This document shows positions 1 to 6,526 of a stretch of 6,651 nt of DNA, in pieces (position 1 is the stretch's first letter; every line of letters begins with the position of its first letter). Below the pieces are notes generated by a model. The model was not told the DNA's origin and did no database searches. It saw only the letters and a list, made by a program, of their open reading frames with translations. The stretch comes from Desulfobacula sp. Its GTDB lineage: Bacteria; Desulfobacterota; Desulfobacteria; Desulfobacterales; Desulfobacteraceae. The translations under genes were made by a program, and so were the position numbers. The stretch lies in NCBI GenBank assembly GCA_029940235.1, contig JAOZRI010000135.1, positions 1 through 6,651 on the forward strand, given 5' to 3'.

Positions 1-12
1 TTTATTTTAAGA

Positions 13-468
13 TTATCTTTCACCTTGAATAAGATTTTTGTATTTATCTTGTGGCAGGATATGATAGGTTCCAGTAGCTATTGTACATACGATATTTTCA
101 CTGTTTAAAAGTGATGCCTGCATATTTAACTTTGAACCCTCCCTTGATGTCACTTTACATCTAATAATTAATTTTTCTCCACAAATGTATGTCGGGTGTA
201 AAAATTTGATATTAAGATTCGATGTGACTGCCATCTCCTGGGTGACAATATAGCTGTTCCACCCCATTATTTCATCCAGAAGCCCCATTTGAATTGCCCC
301 ATGCAGTATGTTGCCCTGACCAATAAAGTGGAGGGCAGGCAAATATTCAGCATATGTCTCTTTTTTTTCTTGATCCCAAAAAAAATTAAGTTTTAACCCA
401 AATTGATTGTTGCTTCCACAAAAGAAGCAGTTGTTATCAGAAAAGGGATTTTCTATCTCTTTTTTCAT
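13..468 (-). CDS. PaaI-like hotdog-fold thioesterase
   Basis: Probable cytoplasmic acyl-CoA thioesterase of the PaaI/YbgC-like hotdog superfamily, 151 residues, a usual length. It opens with a C-x-x-C-G segment (C14, C17, G18) followed by an N-x-x-G-L-x-L pattern, seen in many PaaI-like proteins. The family's HGG helix signature appears as H56-G57-A58, followed by L64-D65-E66, and C-terminal beta strands complete the fold. I chose the ATG at 466-468 because a GGAG lies 4 nt upstream and the conserved part begins soon after. A TTG at 493-495 would add 9 residues and overlap the ilvN stop by 4 nt, but I see no ribosome binding site for it. The gap to ilvN is 23 nt, so the two genes are probably co-transcribed. 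The substrate cannot be inferred; a link to branched-chain acyl-CoAs is only a guess from the neighbour. Confidence 0.82.
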   Translation of the reverse strand: MKKEIENPFSDNNCFFCGSNNQFGLKLNFFWDQEKKETYAEYLPALHFIGQGNILHGAIQMGLLDEIMGWNSYIVTQEMAVTSNLNIKFLHPTYICGEKLIIRCKVTSREGSKLNMQASLLNSENIVCTIATGTYHILPQDKYKNLIQGER

Positions 469-491
469 TGTGCTCCGGTTTATACGTAAGT

Positions 492-998
492 TCAATGGTT
501 TTTATGAGTTTCATCCAGCTCCCGTTTAAGGGTCAGAATCCCTGATCTGGTCAGCTTTTTTATTCCTATTGGTTCCAATATCAAGATCAATGAGTCTATT
601 TTTTCTTCATTTCCAGTAACTTCAATAATATATGAATCCACACCCGCATTTATGATTTTTGCGTTAAATATATCAACGGTTTGAATTATTTGAGCTCGGT
701 TCTCCTGTGTAGCAGCAACACTTATCAGAGCCATTTCTCTTTTAACAGCATCGTCATATGTCATGTCCCGCAGTTTGATAACATCAATCAGACGGTTTAA
801 CTGCTTCATTATGTCTTCTATTGTTTTTTGTGTTGCAAGAGTTTTAATGGTAATTCTGGAAATTTCAGGGTCATGGGTCGGTGCGCCGCAAATGCTTTGA
901 ATATTATAACCCCGCCCTGAAAATAGACCTGTAACCCTTGCGGTTACTGCTGGTTTGTTTGCAACAAGCATTGTTAATACATAGGCATGTTCTTTCAT
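492..998 (-). CDS. ilvN: Acetolactate synthase regulatory (small) subunit, IlvN/IlvH type
   Basis: Regulatory subunit of acetohydroxyacid synthase, which starts valine, leucine and isoleucine synthesis from pyruvate/2-oxobutyrate. The family subunit binds the catalytic subunit, activates it and confers valine feedback inhibition. At 168 residues it matches the long two-domain form (E. coli IlvH is 163; E. coli IlvN is much shorter). The N-terminal ACT domain covers about residues 5-78, with the signature G-L-F-S-x-R-G-Y-N-I at 24-33 and A-P-T near 39-41. The C-terminal domain covers about 85-160 and ends in an R-S-G-I-L-x-L motif. By alignment from memory with E. coli IlvH, the valine-site glycine 14 is alanine here (A17), while N14, N32 and A39 are kept. 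The ATG at 996-998 follows a GAGG about 5 nt upstream. No ilvB lies beside it in the window; the thioesterase follows 23 nt later. Confidence 0.95.
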   Translation of the reverse strand: MKEHAYVLTMLVANKPAVTARVTGLFSGRGYNIQSICGAPTHDPEISRITIKTLATQKTIEDIMKQLNRLIDVIKLRDMTYDDAVKREMALISVAATQENRAQIIQTVDIFNAKIINAGVDSYIIEVTGNEEKIDSLILILEPIGIKKLTRSGILTLKRELDETHKNH

Positions 999-1260
999 AA
1001 AGACCTCAACCCTGATGTTTATCTTTATTTTTAATTAATCTTTATCCATATAGTGAGCTAATACCATATCGCTATAACCAAGTCCAGGTGGTATTCATGG
1101 ATAGAGAACCTCTTTTTTACACAAAATATTTAAAATTAAGATGAAATTTTGTCAATATGATATTTTACAATATGCATTATAGGGTCTTAAAAGATCTTCA
1201 AATCAAAAAATTCAGACCTTAGATATTCTTGAAAATTCAAGTCGATTATATGTTGATAAT
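999..1260. other. 262-nt intergenic region upstream of ilvN
   Basis: Non-coding, AT-rich gap between the stop of the transglutaminase gene and the ilvN start. It holds a candidate promoter for ilvN, described separately, and a second TATAAT (minus strand, 1176-1181) with a poorly spaced TTGATT 19 nt before it. A very short reading frame (1072-1098, minus) follows a GAGG by 10 nt and could be a leader peptide, but it is not rich in branched-chain codons. A short palindrome lies at 1228-1241, just after the transglutaminase stop, but no U-run follows it on the minus strand. I see no convincing intrinsic terminator, riboswitch or tRNA. Confidence 0.6.
1128..1155 (-). promoter_or_regulatory. Candidate sigma-70 promoter for ilvN
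   Basis: On the minus strand a perfect -35 hexamer TTGACA (1150-1155) is followed after 16 nt by TTAAAT (1128-1133), which matches four of six -10 positions. Transcription would start near 1121 and give ilvN a leader of about 120 nt. The -10 box is weak and the surroundings are AT-rich, so a chance match is possible. Confidence 0.4.
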
Positions 1261-3228
1261 TTATCGGAGTTGATTATGTATCATATCTCTTATATCTGAA
1301 TGAAGTATTTTTTGTTCATTTCTGCTGAGCCCGGATTTGCTGAACTGCCTTTTGTTATGAAGTTGTAAAAGGGTTTGAAGGGCAGTTTTTATCTGTTTAT
1401 TGTTAAAATGGTGTTCAATTCTTTTAAGCCATGCAAAATAGGTCTCATATTCACGCCTTGGAAAGCCTTTTTTACTCAACACATTTTCTATTGCAAAAAA
1501 AGAGAGGTCATTGTTTTTTTGATTCCTGTGTCTCTCTGTATTGGCCGGCATCCTGATCCTCTTAATCTTGTTTGAGTTTCTCAATCTGAAAAACAGAATC
1601 AGGCCTAAGGGCAGTGTCAGCCAGAAGCCATACTTTTCCATCAATTTTGCCCCGGTTTCATGCCGCAGTTGTGATAGCTTAAATCCAACAAAAGATAGAA
1701 GGTCTTTTATCAGGGATGATTTGATTTGCTGGCTGTCTGTAATTAAAAAAGAGGGCGGAGTGGTATCAAAATTCTGCCATTGACCATTGATAAAAACCTT
1801 TACCCAGGCATGGGCATCCTTTTGCCTGATAATCAATTTATCTTCAATCCTGGAATATTCATGGGCAATATAGCCTGTTACATACCGTGCGGGTATATCT
1901 GCCTGCCTCAAAAGAAGTACGGTTGCCGTGGCAAAAAATTCACAATGCCCTGCCTTTGTATTATTTAAAAAATTTGAGAGCGGTGTTTTATCTCTTCCTT
2001 TTCCCTTTAGATCTAATGAATAGGTGAAATTATTTAAAAAATAATCTTTAACAATTTTTAAGATTTCAGTATCGGATTGATCTGCAATGGCCAGTTCCCG
2101 GGCTATTTTTGTAATTGCAGTCAACTCTTTTTTGGGAATTAATAAATCGTGATCATAGGGTTGTGCATCAAAGGAGAGTTTATCAGTATAGGATACAACA
2201 CTTTTGATAAGGGATGGCCCATCTTCTATCCGGACAGACTGCATTGTATTTTTTTTGCAGGAGCCTGTCTTCATTTGGGCAATACTTACCACGCCGGAAG
2301 GCAGGCTTAAAACAGCCCTGTTTTTTATAAGTCTGAAATAAGCTGTCATTTTTTTTGTGTTTTTGCCAGAGGGATTGATTTGCCAGGAGGTGTTGTCCCT
2401 GGCAGGTTCAATTGCCTCATATTTTGATGTTACAAACCAGTTTGAAACTGCAAATCTATTATAACTTGCATTGTGCAGCAGATAAGTTTTTTTTGGAGTA
2501 TAATCTTCAAATGATGCTCTGAAAATAATTTTATCAGATAATTTAAGGTCAATGATATCGCCCATTGCTGTAAAAGTTTTAAAAGGATTCAAATTATAAT
2601 AATTATCATAGTATTCCATCACCAGCTGGTTGATTTTCATGCTTGCCATACGTATTCCCTCATGCCCGGCATACCCTGTAATAATTGTGACAAAAATGCA
2701 GAAAAGCCATAGAAAAAATGAGACCTGCTTTGATCGAACCTGCCACAATGCCCAGATGAAAAATATGGCAATACAAATATAATACAGATGATCTTTACTG
2801 TTTGCCGTGCCTGCAGAAAGAATACAAAAAAGGCTGTAAATGTATGAAAAATCAATGGCTTTGGAATAATAATTTTCTCTTCTCTTTTTTTTTCTTGTCA
2901 CAAGGAAAAAAGATTGGATATCAATTTTACCCCTTGTGCTGAAACTTTGTGCTGCAATAATGGGTAGAAAAACAGGGGGAATCCACTTTAAAAGGATGAA
3001 TATTGCCTCCTGGGCTTCAATGGTCAGGGCAATCACTATGGTTCCAGCCAGAAGAACCGTGCTGATATCAATAAATTTATTAAAATCAGAAGGTTTAAGA
3101 TCAAATTTGGAGTTAATGATATCAGCAGATTCAAGCAGGATAGCAATACAGATGGAAATCAAGAGAAGATTCACCTGCCATCCCCAGAATAAAACAGCAG
3201 CACTTAGAAAGAAGCGGGGTGTTTTCAT
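1261..3228 (-). CDS. Membrane transglutaminase-like protein (DUF3488/TgpA type)
   Basis: Inner-membrane protein with a periplasm-facing transglutaminase-like domain, resembling Pseudomonas aeruginosa TgpA in layout and length (655 residues here). About six hydrophobic segments lie between residues 7 and 187 (roughly 7-33, 53-72, 73-95, 123-143, 147-163, 168-187). A long soluble region follows, then the transglutaminase core: G-H-C-E-F-F with Cys429, D-A-H-A-W-V with His473, and N-F-D-T-T-P with Asp488, a complete Cys-His-Asp triad. A last membrane segment lies at about 533-548, and the basic cytoplasmic tail (R-x-E-Y-x-T-Y near 591-597) recalls the DUF4129 tail of such proteins. The ATG overlaps the upstream DUF58 stop by 4 nt (ATGA), implying translational coupling. 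The reaction could be crosslinking, peptide cleavage or cell-wall related; the substrate is unknown. A run of nine A on the coding strand lies at 2885-2893. Confidence 0.93.
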   Translation of the reverse strand: MKTPRFFLSAAVLFWGWQVNLLLISICIAILLESADIINSKFDLKPSDFNKFIDISTVLLAGTIVIALTIEAQEAIFILLKWIPPVFLPIIAAQSFSTRGKIDIQSFFLVTRKKKRRENYYSKAIDFSYIYSLFCILSAGTANSKDHLYYICIAIFFIWALWQVRSKQVSFFLWLFCIFVTIITGYAGHEGIRMASMKINQLVMEYYDNYYNLNPFKTFTAMGDIIDLKLSDKIIFRASFEDYTPKKTYLLHNASYNRFAVSNWFVTSKYEAIEPARDNTSWQINPSGKNTKKMTAYFRLIKNRAVLSLPSGVVSIAQMKTGSCKKNTMQSVRIEDGPSLIKSVVSYTDKLSFDAQPYDHDLLIPKKELTAITKIARELAIADQSDTEILKIVKDYFLNNFTYSLDLKGKGRDKTPLSNFLNNTKAGHCEFFATATVLLLRQADIPARYVTGYIAHEYSRIEDKLIIRQKDAHAWVKVFINGQWQNFDTTPPSFLITDSQQIKSSLIKDLLSFVGFKLSQLRHETGAKLMEKYGFWLTLPLGLILFFRLRNSNKIKRIRMPANTERHRNQKNNDLSFFAIENVLSKKGFPRREYETYFAWLKRIEHHFNNKQIKTALQTLLQLHNKRQFSKSGLSRNEQKILHSDIRDMIHNQLR

Positions 3229-4595
3229 GCAGCACCGAGCTCCTGCTGAATGTGATTATAATGAATCACTTTTATATCAGCTCTTGAATTATTCATATCC
3301 TGGAAAATTGTCTCTTCCATCTGTAATTTATTTTGGGTCAGGACAATGACAAAGATGGGTATTAGCGCCTGTTTAAACATCTGATATATTTTTTTATGGC
3401 CCTGTTCCCAATCCAGAAAAATACAGATAGAGCCGGAAAATTTTTTAATATTGGATTCCAGAAGAGGCAGTAGTTCCAGAATTGTTTTATCTTCACATGC
3501 TTCAACACATGCCAGGATTTCAAGCATTTTTTCTGACTGGGCAAGCCCCCTGCCAGATGAAAAAGAGTATATCTGGTTACCAACAAACATTAAATCAAGA
3601 ATGGATTCATGAGCCTGGAGCGAAGTGATATAGGATGCTGCTGTGCTGACACCTGCTTCAAAAAGAGTTTCATTGCCTGAATGTAAAAATGTATCAAAAA
3701 TCAGTGCATGCCTCACAAAATGTTCATCTTCAAACTCTTTGATCACAAGTTCATTGGTTTTAGCAAAGCTTCTCCAGTGGACATTGCGCAAAGGGTCTCC
3801 GGGACGGTACTGGCGCAGAGACATGAATTCATCACAATTTCCAATGGATGAAGCAAAGTTAATACCACCCGGGTGATATTGTCTTGTTGATATTAAATCT
3901 GGGTTTTCAAGTTTATATTGTTTTGGCAGTACAACTATTTTTTGAGTTTTTTTAACTTTTAACAGTCGATTGAACAGGCCAATTGCATCGGGCCTTGCAA
4001 GGGTACAGCTTGAAAAATGAATATAGCCTCGATAAAGGGGGGTCAACTGAGCTGTCACACGAATTTTTTTACCCGGCGGCAAATCAGGCAGTGTTATAGG
4101 TGCAAAAAAAGCTTTCATGTTCCTGTGTATCAACCACTGCCACCTGTAATAGAGGGTCTTTTTATCCCAGATATTTCTTGTGTGCTCCAAAGGTTCTTTT
4201 TTGAATAACAGGTTTTTAAAAGAAGGTCTGGGATCAAGAACATCTTCATAAAAGATAAGCCCTTTACGGGTTTTTGAGGATAAATTTGTGATTTCCAGAT
4301 CATAGGTTAATTTGTCACCAATAGTTGCATATTCAGGAAGAATACGATTGATTTTTATCTTGAATTTAAAAGGTAAAAGGCTCAGCAGGATTGAAACCCC
4401 CATGAAGGAAAAACTCAATGCCAGAACCTGGTACAGGTCTGTTTTAAGAATATTGAATCCAAGCAGCCCTGACAAAAAAACAACCCACACCATCATCATG
4501 CCGGCAGGTGTAAAATGCCTTTTGCGCCAAAGTCGCATAATATAAAAAAATCCATAGGATTTATGTAAAACTTTGTATAAAAACCTGGCAGGCAT
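3225..4595 (-). CDS. DUF58 domain-containing membrane protein
   Basis: Membrane-anchored DUF58 protein of 456 residues, the usual partner of MoxR ATPases. A basic N-terminus containing R-x-F-T-P-A-G (about 24-32) precedes two hydrophobic segments (about 33-50 and 55-76). A beta-rich region of about 80-200 follows. The DUF58 signature is at 255-274: D255-E256-F257, R261-x-Y-R-x-G-D267, then R270 and H273-W274. Behind it is a von Willebrand A-like part with I-F-D301-T; the D-x-S-x-S metal motif reads D-T-F-L-H-S and is degenerate. I kept the ATG at 4593-4595 because a lysine/arginine- and aromatic-rich lead before R-x-F-T-P-A-G is common in proteobacterial DUF58 proteins as I recall them. Neither this start nor the ATG at 4536-4538 (residue 20) has a good ribosome binding site. 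It lies 7 nt after moxR and overlaps the transglutaminase start by 4 nt. Probably couples MoxR activity to the membrane enzyme; its biochemical role is unproven. Confidence 0.93.
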   Translation of the reverse strand: MPARFLYKVLHKSYGFFYIMRLWRKRHFTPAGMMMVWVVFLSGLLGFNILKTDLYQVLALSFSFMGVSILLSLLPFKFKIKINRILPEYATIGDKLTYDLEITNLSSKTRKGLIFYEDVLDPRPSFKNLLFKKEPLEHTRNIWDKKTLYYRWQWLIHRNMKAFFAPITLPDLPPGKKIRVTAQLTPLYRGYIHFSSCTLARPDAIGLFNRLLKVKKTQKIVVLPKQYKLENPDLISTRQYHPGGINFASSIGNCDEFMSLRQYRPGDPLRNVHWRSFAKTNELVIKEFEDEHFVRHALIFDTFLHSGNETLFEAGVSTAASYITSLQAHESILDLMFVGNQIYSFSSGRGLAQSEKMLEILACVEACEDKTILELLPLLESNIKKFSGSICIFLDWEQGHKKIYQMFKQALIPIFVIVLTQNKLQMEETIFQDMNNSRADIKVIHYNHIQQELGAA

Positions 4596-4602
4596 AAAAG
4601 AT

Positions 4603-5553
4603 TTATACTGGAACTTGAATGGATTTTATAATATCTTCCACCACAATCCTGGCACTCCTGCCGGAAAATTTTGACTGGGGATCCAGCATCAGTCTATGGG
4701 CAATGACACTCACTGCAATCTCCTGTATATGATCCGGTGTTACAAAGTCGAGATTATCAAAGAGAGCAAGGGCAGAAGCTGTTTTCATCAAAGCAATGGA
4801 TGCCCTTGGACTTGCGCCAAGAATCACTCCGGGCTTTTCCCTGGTGGCATTGACAATATCCACAATATAGCCTTGCAGCTCTTTTGAAATAAAGACCTGG
4901 CTGACCATGTGCTGTAATTTTAAAAAATCTTCCAGACTGACACAGGGTTTAATGGTTTTAATTGGATGTTTTTGTCTCTGCTCTGACAATACAGCCACCT
5001 CTTCCTCCCTTGTCACATATCCGGGTTGAAGCTGCATGGCAAAACGATCCATCTGGGCTTCGGGAAGGGGATAAGTTCCTCTGGATTCAACTGGGTTTTG
5101 TGTGGCAATGACAAAAAACAGGTTTTCCAAGTTTAAAATCTTTGTGTCAATACTTACCTGGCTTTCTGCCATGGCTTCCAACAGGGCAGACTGGGTCCTC
5201 GGAGAAGCCCTGTTGATCTCGTCGGCAAGAAGAATATTGGTAAAAACAGGTCCTTTGTGGAGTTTGAAGATTCTTTGGGATGGATCAAAAATTGATACCC
5301 CGAGAATATCGGAAGGCAGAAGATCAGGTGTGAACTGGATTCTCTTAAAATCAGCATCAATACTTTTTGCCAGGGCTTTTGCAAGGGTGGTCTTGCCTGT
5401 GCCAGGATTATCTTCGAGAAGAATATGTCCACCACCGGCAAACCCGGCTAGAATATATCGAATGCACTCTTTTTGCCCTTTAATGACTTTTTCAATATTG
5501 TCAGATAACAGCTTGAATATTTTATAACCCCATCCATGGTCTAACTCATCCAT
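4603..5553 (-). CDS. MoxR-family AAA+ ATPase
   Basis: Cytoplasmic AAA+ ATPase of the MoxR family (316 residues, typical length), thought to act as a chaperone-like remodeler of a partner complex, here probably the DUF58 and transglutaminase proteins. Walker A is E-D-N-P-G-T-G-K-T-T (47-56, K54). Walker B is I-L-L-A-D-E-I-N-R-A (107-116, D111/E112). Sensor 1 is A-T-Q-N-P (150-154), an arginine-finger candidate is R170 in Q-M-D-R-F, and sensor 2 is G-A-S-P-R (246-250). All key residues are present, so it should be active. The ATG at 5551-5553 follows a strong AGGAG 8 nt upstream. It is the first gene of the three-gene operon; the DUF58 gene starts 7 nt after its stop. Confidence 0.96.
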   Translation of the reverse strand: MDELDHGWGYKIFKLLSDNIEKVIKGQKECIRYILAGFAGGGHILLEDNPGTGKTTLAKALAKSIDADFKRIQFTPDLLPSDILGVSIFDPSQRIFKLHKGPVFTNILLADEINRASPRTQSALLEAMAESQVSIDTKILNLENLFFVIATQNPVESRGTYPLPEAQMDRFAMQLQPGYVTREEEVAVLSEQRQKHPIKTIKPCVSLEDFLKLQHMVSQVFISKELQGYIVDIVNATREKPGVILGASPRASIALMKTASALALFDNLDFVTPDHIQEIAVSVIAHRLMLDPQSKFSGRSARIVVEDIIKSIQVPV

Positions 5554-5561
5554 ATGATTTA

Positions 5562-5566
5562 CTCCT
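5562..5566 (-). promoter_or_regulatory. Strong ribosome binding site of moxR
   Basis: The minus strand reads AGGAG 8 nt before the ATG at 5553. It fixes the start of the first gene in the operon. The DUF58 gene lacks such a site and probably relies on coupling to moxR translation. Confidence 0.8.
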
Positions 5567-5623
5567 GAGTTGAGAATAATAAATTTAGAACAATAACAGA
5601 ATCATAAAGATACCAATGACATA

Positions 5624-5642
5624 ATTGCCTGTTGCAGGCAAT
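5624..5642. repeat. Perfect 8-bp inverted repeat with 3-nt spacer
   Basis: ATTGCCTG, then TTG, then CAGGCAAT, a perfect dyad about 71 nt before the moxR start. On the plus strand it is followed closely by a T-rich stretch (ATATATTTTTTATTT), so it resembles an intrinsic terminator for plus-strand transcription. However, no plus-strand gene ends here. On the minus strand, the direction of all genes, no T-run follows. It may instead be a transcription factor binding site for the moxR operon. Confidence 0.5.
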
Positions 5643-5684
5643 ATATTTTTTATTTGTATAGCAAAAACTATTGTGAGAGTTCTT

Positions 5685-5870
5685 TCATTTTAAAATGTGT
5701 ATAATTCGTAATATCGGATAGTAATATGGTATATTTTGGACAATGTTTTTAATTATTTTCCTTGCAGAATCACTTCTAATGATTATTGCGACGTTGTTAC
5801 CTGTTTTGGAAAATACTTTGATAAATTCAAAGCCTAACCCTCTATTCCCACCAGTTCTCAGTACATTCAT
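5685..5870 (-). pseudogene. Truncated short-chain dehydrogenase (SDR) remnant
   Basis: A 61-codon frame whose first 35 or so residues match the start of NAD(P)-binding short-chain dehydrogenases: M-N-V-L-x-T-G-G-N-R-G-L-G, the T-G-x-x-x-G-x-G Rossmann motif at residues 6-13, then an amphipathic helix, a second beta strand (V-A-I-I-I) and R-S. SDR enzymes are usually about 230-280 residues with an N-S-Y-K catalytic set; nothing after about residue 50 supports this, and I could not find the rest in other frames before moxR. Residue 5, normally hydrophobic, is Arg (AGA), one base away from ATA (Ile), which suggests decay. No good ribosome binding site precedes it. It is most likely a dead fragment left by deletion; a translated small protein is less likely. 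Confidence 0.6.
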
Positions 5871-5945
5871 AATTGTTTACTCACACTTAATTATTGAAGT
5901 GATTGATTAGGAATTTCGAAAAAATTACGCCCTTTGCTGTCCAGT

Positions 5946-6329
5946 TTACTCGCCTGTTATCTTTTTCTTTTTATAATCTACATTTAGATCAATACTGGCA
6001 TTTTTCAGCCTTTTGTCTGCTGTCCATAATAACACCTGCCCCAATTTAGCAGAAGCCAGGAGATGAATGTCCACAAAACCAATGCCTTTGCCGTGCAATT
6101 GATTTTGATCAATGAAATATAAAAATTCCTGAAAATCTACGAAAGGTGTTTGAGGTAATGTTTGAAATAACGATATGATTTCTTGCCTGTTTTTCATATT
6201 TCCACAGGCAAGTTCACCTATAATATGGGGATGACAAATAACTGCACCATCAAAAAGGAGATTTTCTAAATGGCTATCTTTATTTCGGAGATGGTTAATC
6301 CAAACTGAGGTATCAACAAGTACCATCAT
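5946..6329 (-). CDS. vapC: VapC-type PIN-domain toxin ribonuclease
   Basis: Toxin of a type II toxin-antitoxin pair: a PIN-domain endoribonuclease, which in this family usually cuts tRNA or rRNA with Mg2+. At 127 residues it has the usual length. The acidic active-site set is visible: D6 in V-L-V-D-T-S-V-W-I, E39 in I-I-G-E-L-A, D87 in G-I-G-F-V-D-I-H-L-L-A-S-A, and D105 in W-T-A-D-K-R-L, so it looks intact. Its ATG (6327-6329) shares one base with the vapB stop (TAATG), implying translational coupling. A second ATG follows at once (6324-6326), and neither has a ribosome binding site of its own. The target RNA cannot be read from the sequence. Confidence 0.93.
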   Translation of the reverse strand: MMVLVDTSVWINHLRNKDSHLENLLFDGAVICHPHIIGELACGNMKNRQEIISLFQTLPQTPFVDFQEFLYFIDQNQLHGKGIGFVDIHLLASAKLGQVLLWTADKRLKNASIDLNVDYKKKKITGE

Positions 6330-6526
6330 TATGGCTTTGCTGATCGCCGTCTGGGTATATTGCGTAACTCTTTTTCTGTGCCACCGAGCATGGCAAGGCG
6401 TTTACAGCTCTCACGCTCAATCAATGCTTCAAGGCCGAGCCTCACCAAAGAAGTTTTCTCTTTCACACCAGTTAAAAGGAACGCTTTCTCCAAAATTTGA
6501 TCATCTATATTTAGTGTAGTTCTCAT
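6329..6526 (-). CDS. vapB: VapB-type antitoxin
   Basis: Antitoxin that should bind and neutralise the downstream VapC and repress its own promoter. From the ATG at 6524-6526 it has 65 residues and begins M-R-T-T-L-N-I-D-D, the typical start of the VapB family (ribbon-helix-helix type DNA binding). A helix with E-K-T-S-L-V-R-L-G-L-E-A-L-I-E-R-E follows, then a short basic tail (P-R-R-R-S), which would be the toxin-binding end. An ATG two codons earlier (6530-6532) is also in frame, but the family normally begins at M-R-T-T-L. No ribosome binding site precedes either ATG. The predicted promoter places the RNA start almost on the start codon, so a leaderless message is possible. Confidence 0.9.
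   Translation of the reverse strand: MRTTLNIDDQILEKAFLLTGVKEKTSLVRLGLEALIERESCKRLAMLGGTEKELRNIPRRRSAKP

Larger units (their letters stand above)
5554..5684. other. Intergenic region upstream of the moxR operon
   Basis: AT-rich spacer between the dehydrogenase remnant and moxR, with no plausible gene. It must carry the moxR promoter unless transcription comes from further upstream. I find no good -35/-10 pair. It contains the perfect dyad at 5624-5642, listed separately, and the moxR ribosome binding site. Confidence 0.55.

Noticed and set aside
493..495. TTG start for the thioesterase overlapping the ilvN stop
   Set aside because: The ATG at 466-468 has a GGAG just upstream, and the extra nine residues do not match the usual family start.
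1228..1241. Palindrome CTTGAAAATTCAAG just after the transglutaminase stop, as a terminator
   Set aside because: The stem is about 5 bp and AT-rich, and no U-run follows on the minus strand, so it does not qualify as an intrinsic terminator.
2936..3349. Plus-strand 137-codon open frame
   Set aside because: It is antisense to the junction of the DUF58 and transglutaminase genes, with no recognisable motif or ribosome binding site.
5102..5527. Plus-strand 141-codon open frame opposite moxR
   Set aside because: It lies fully antisense to the conserved Walker A/B part of moxR and shows no family motif, so it is a shadow of the real gene.
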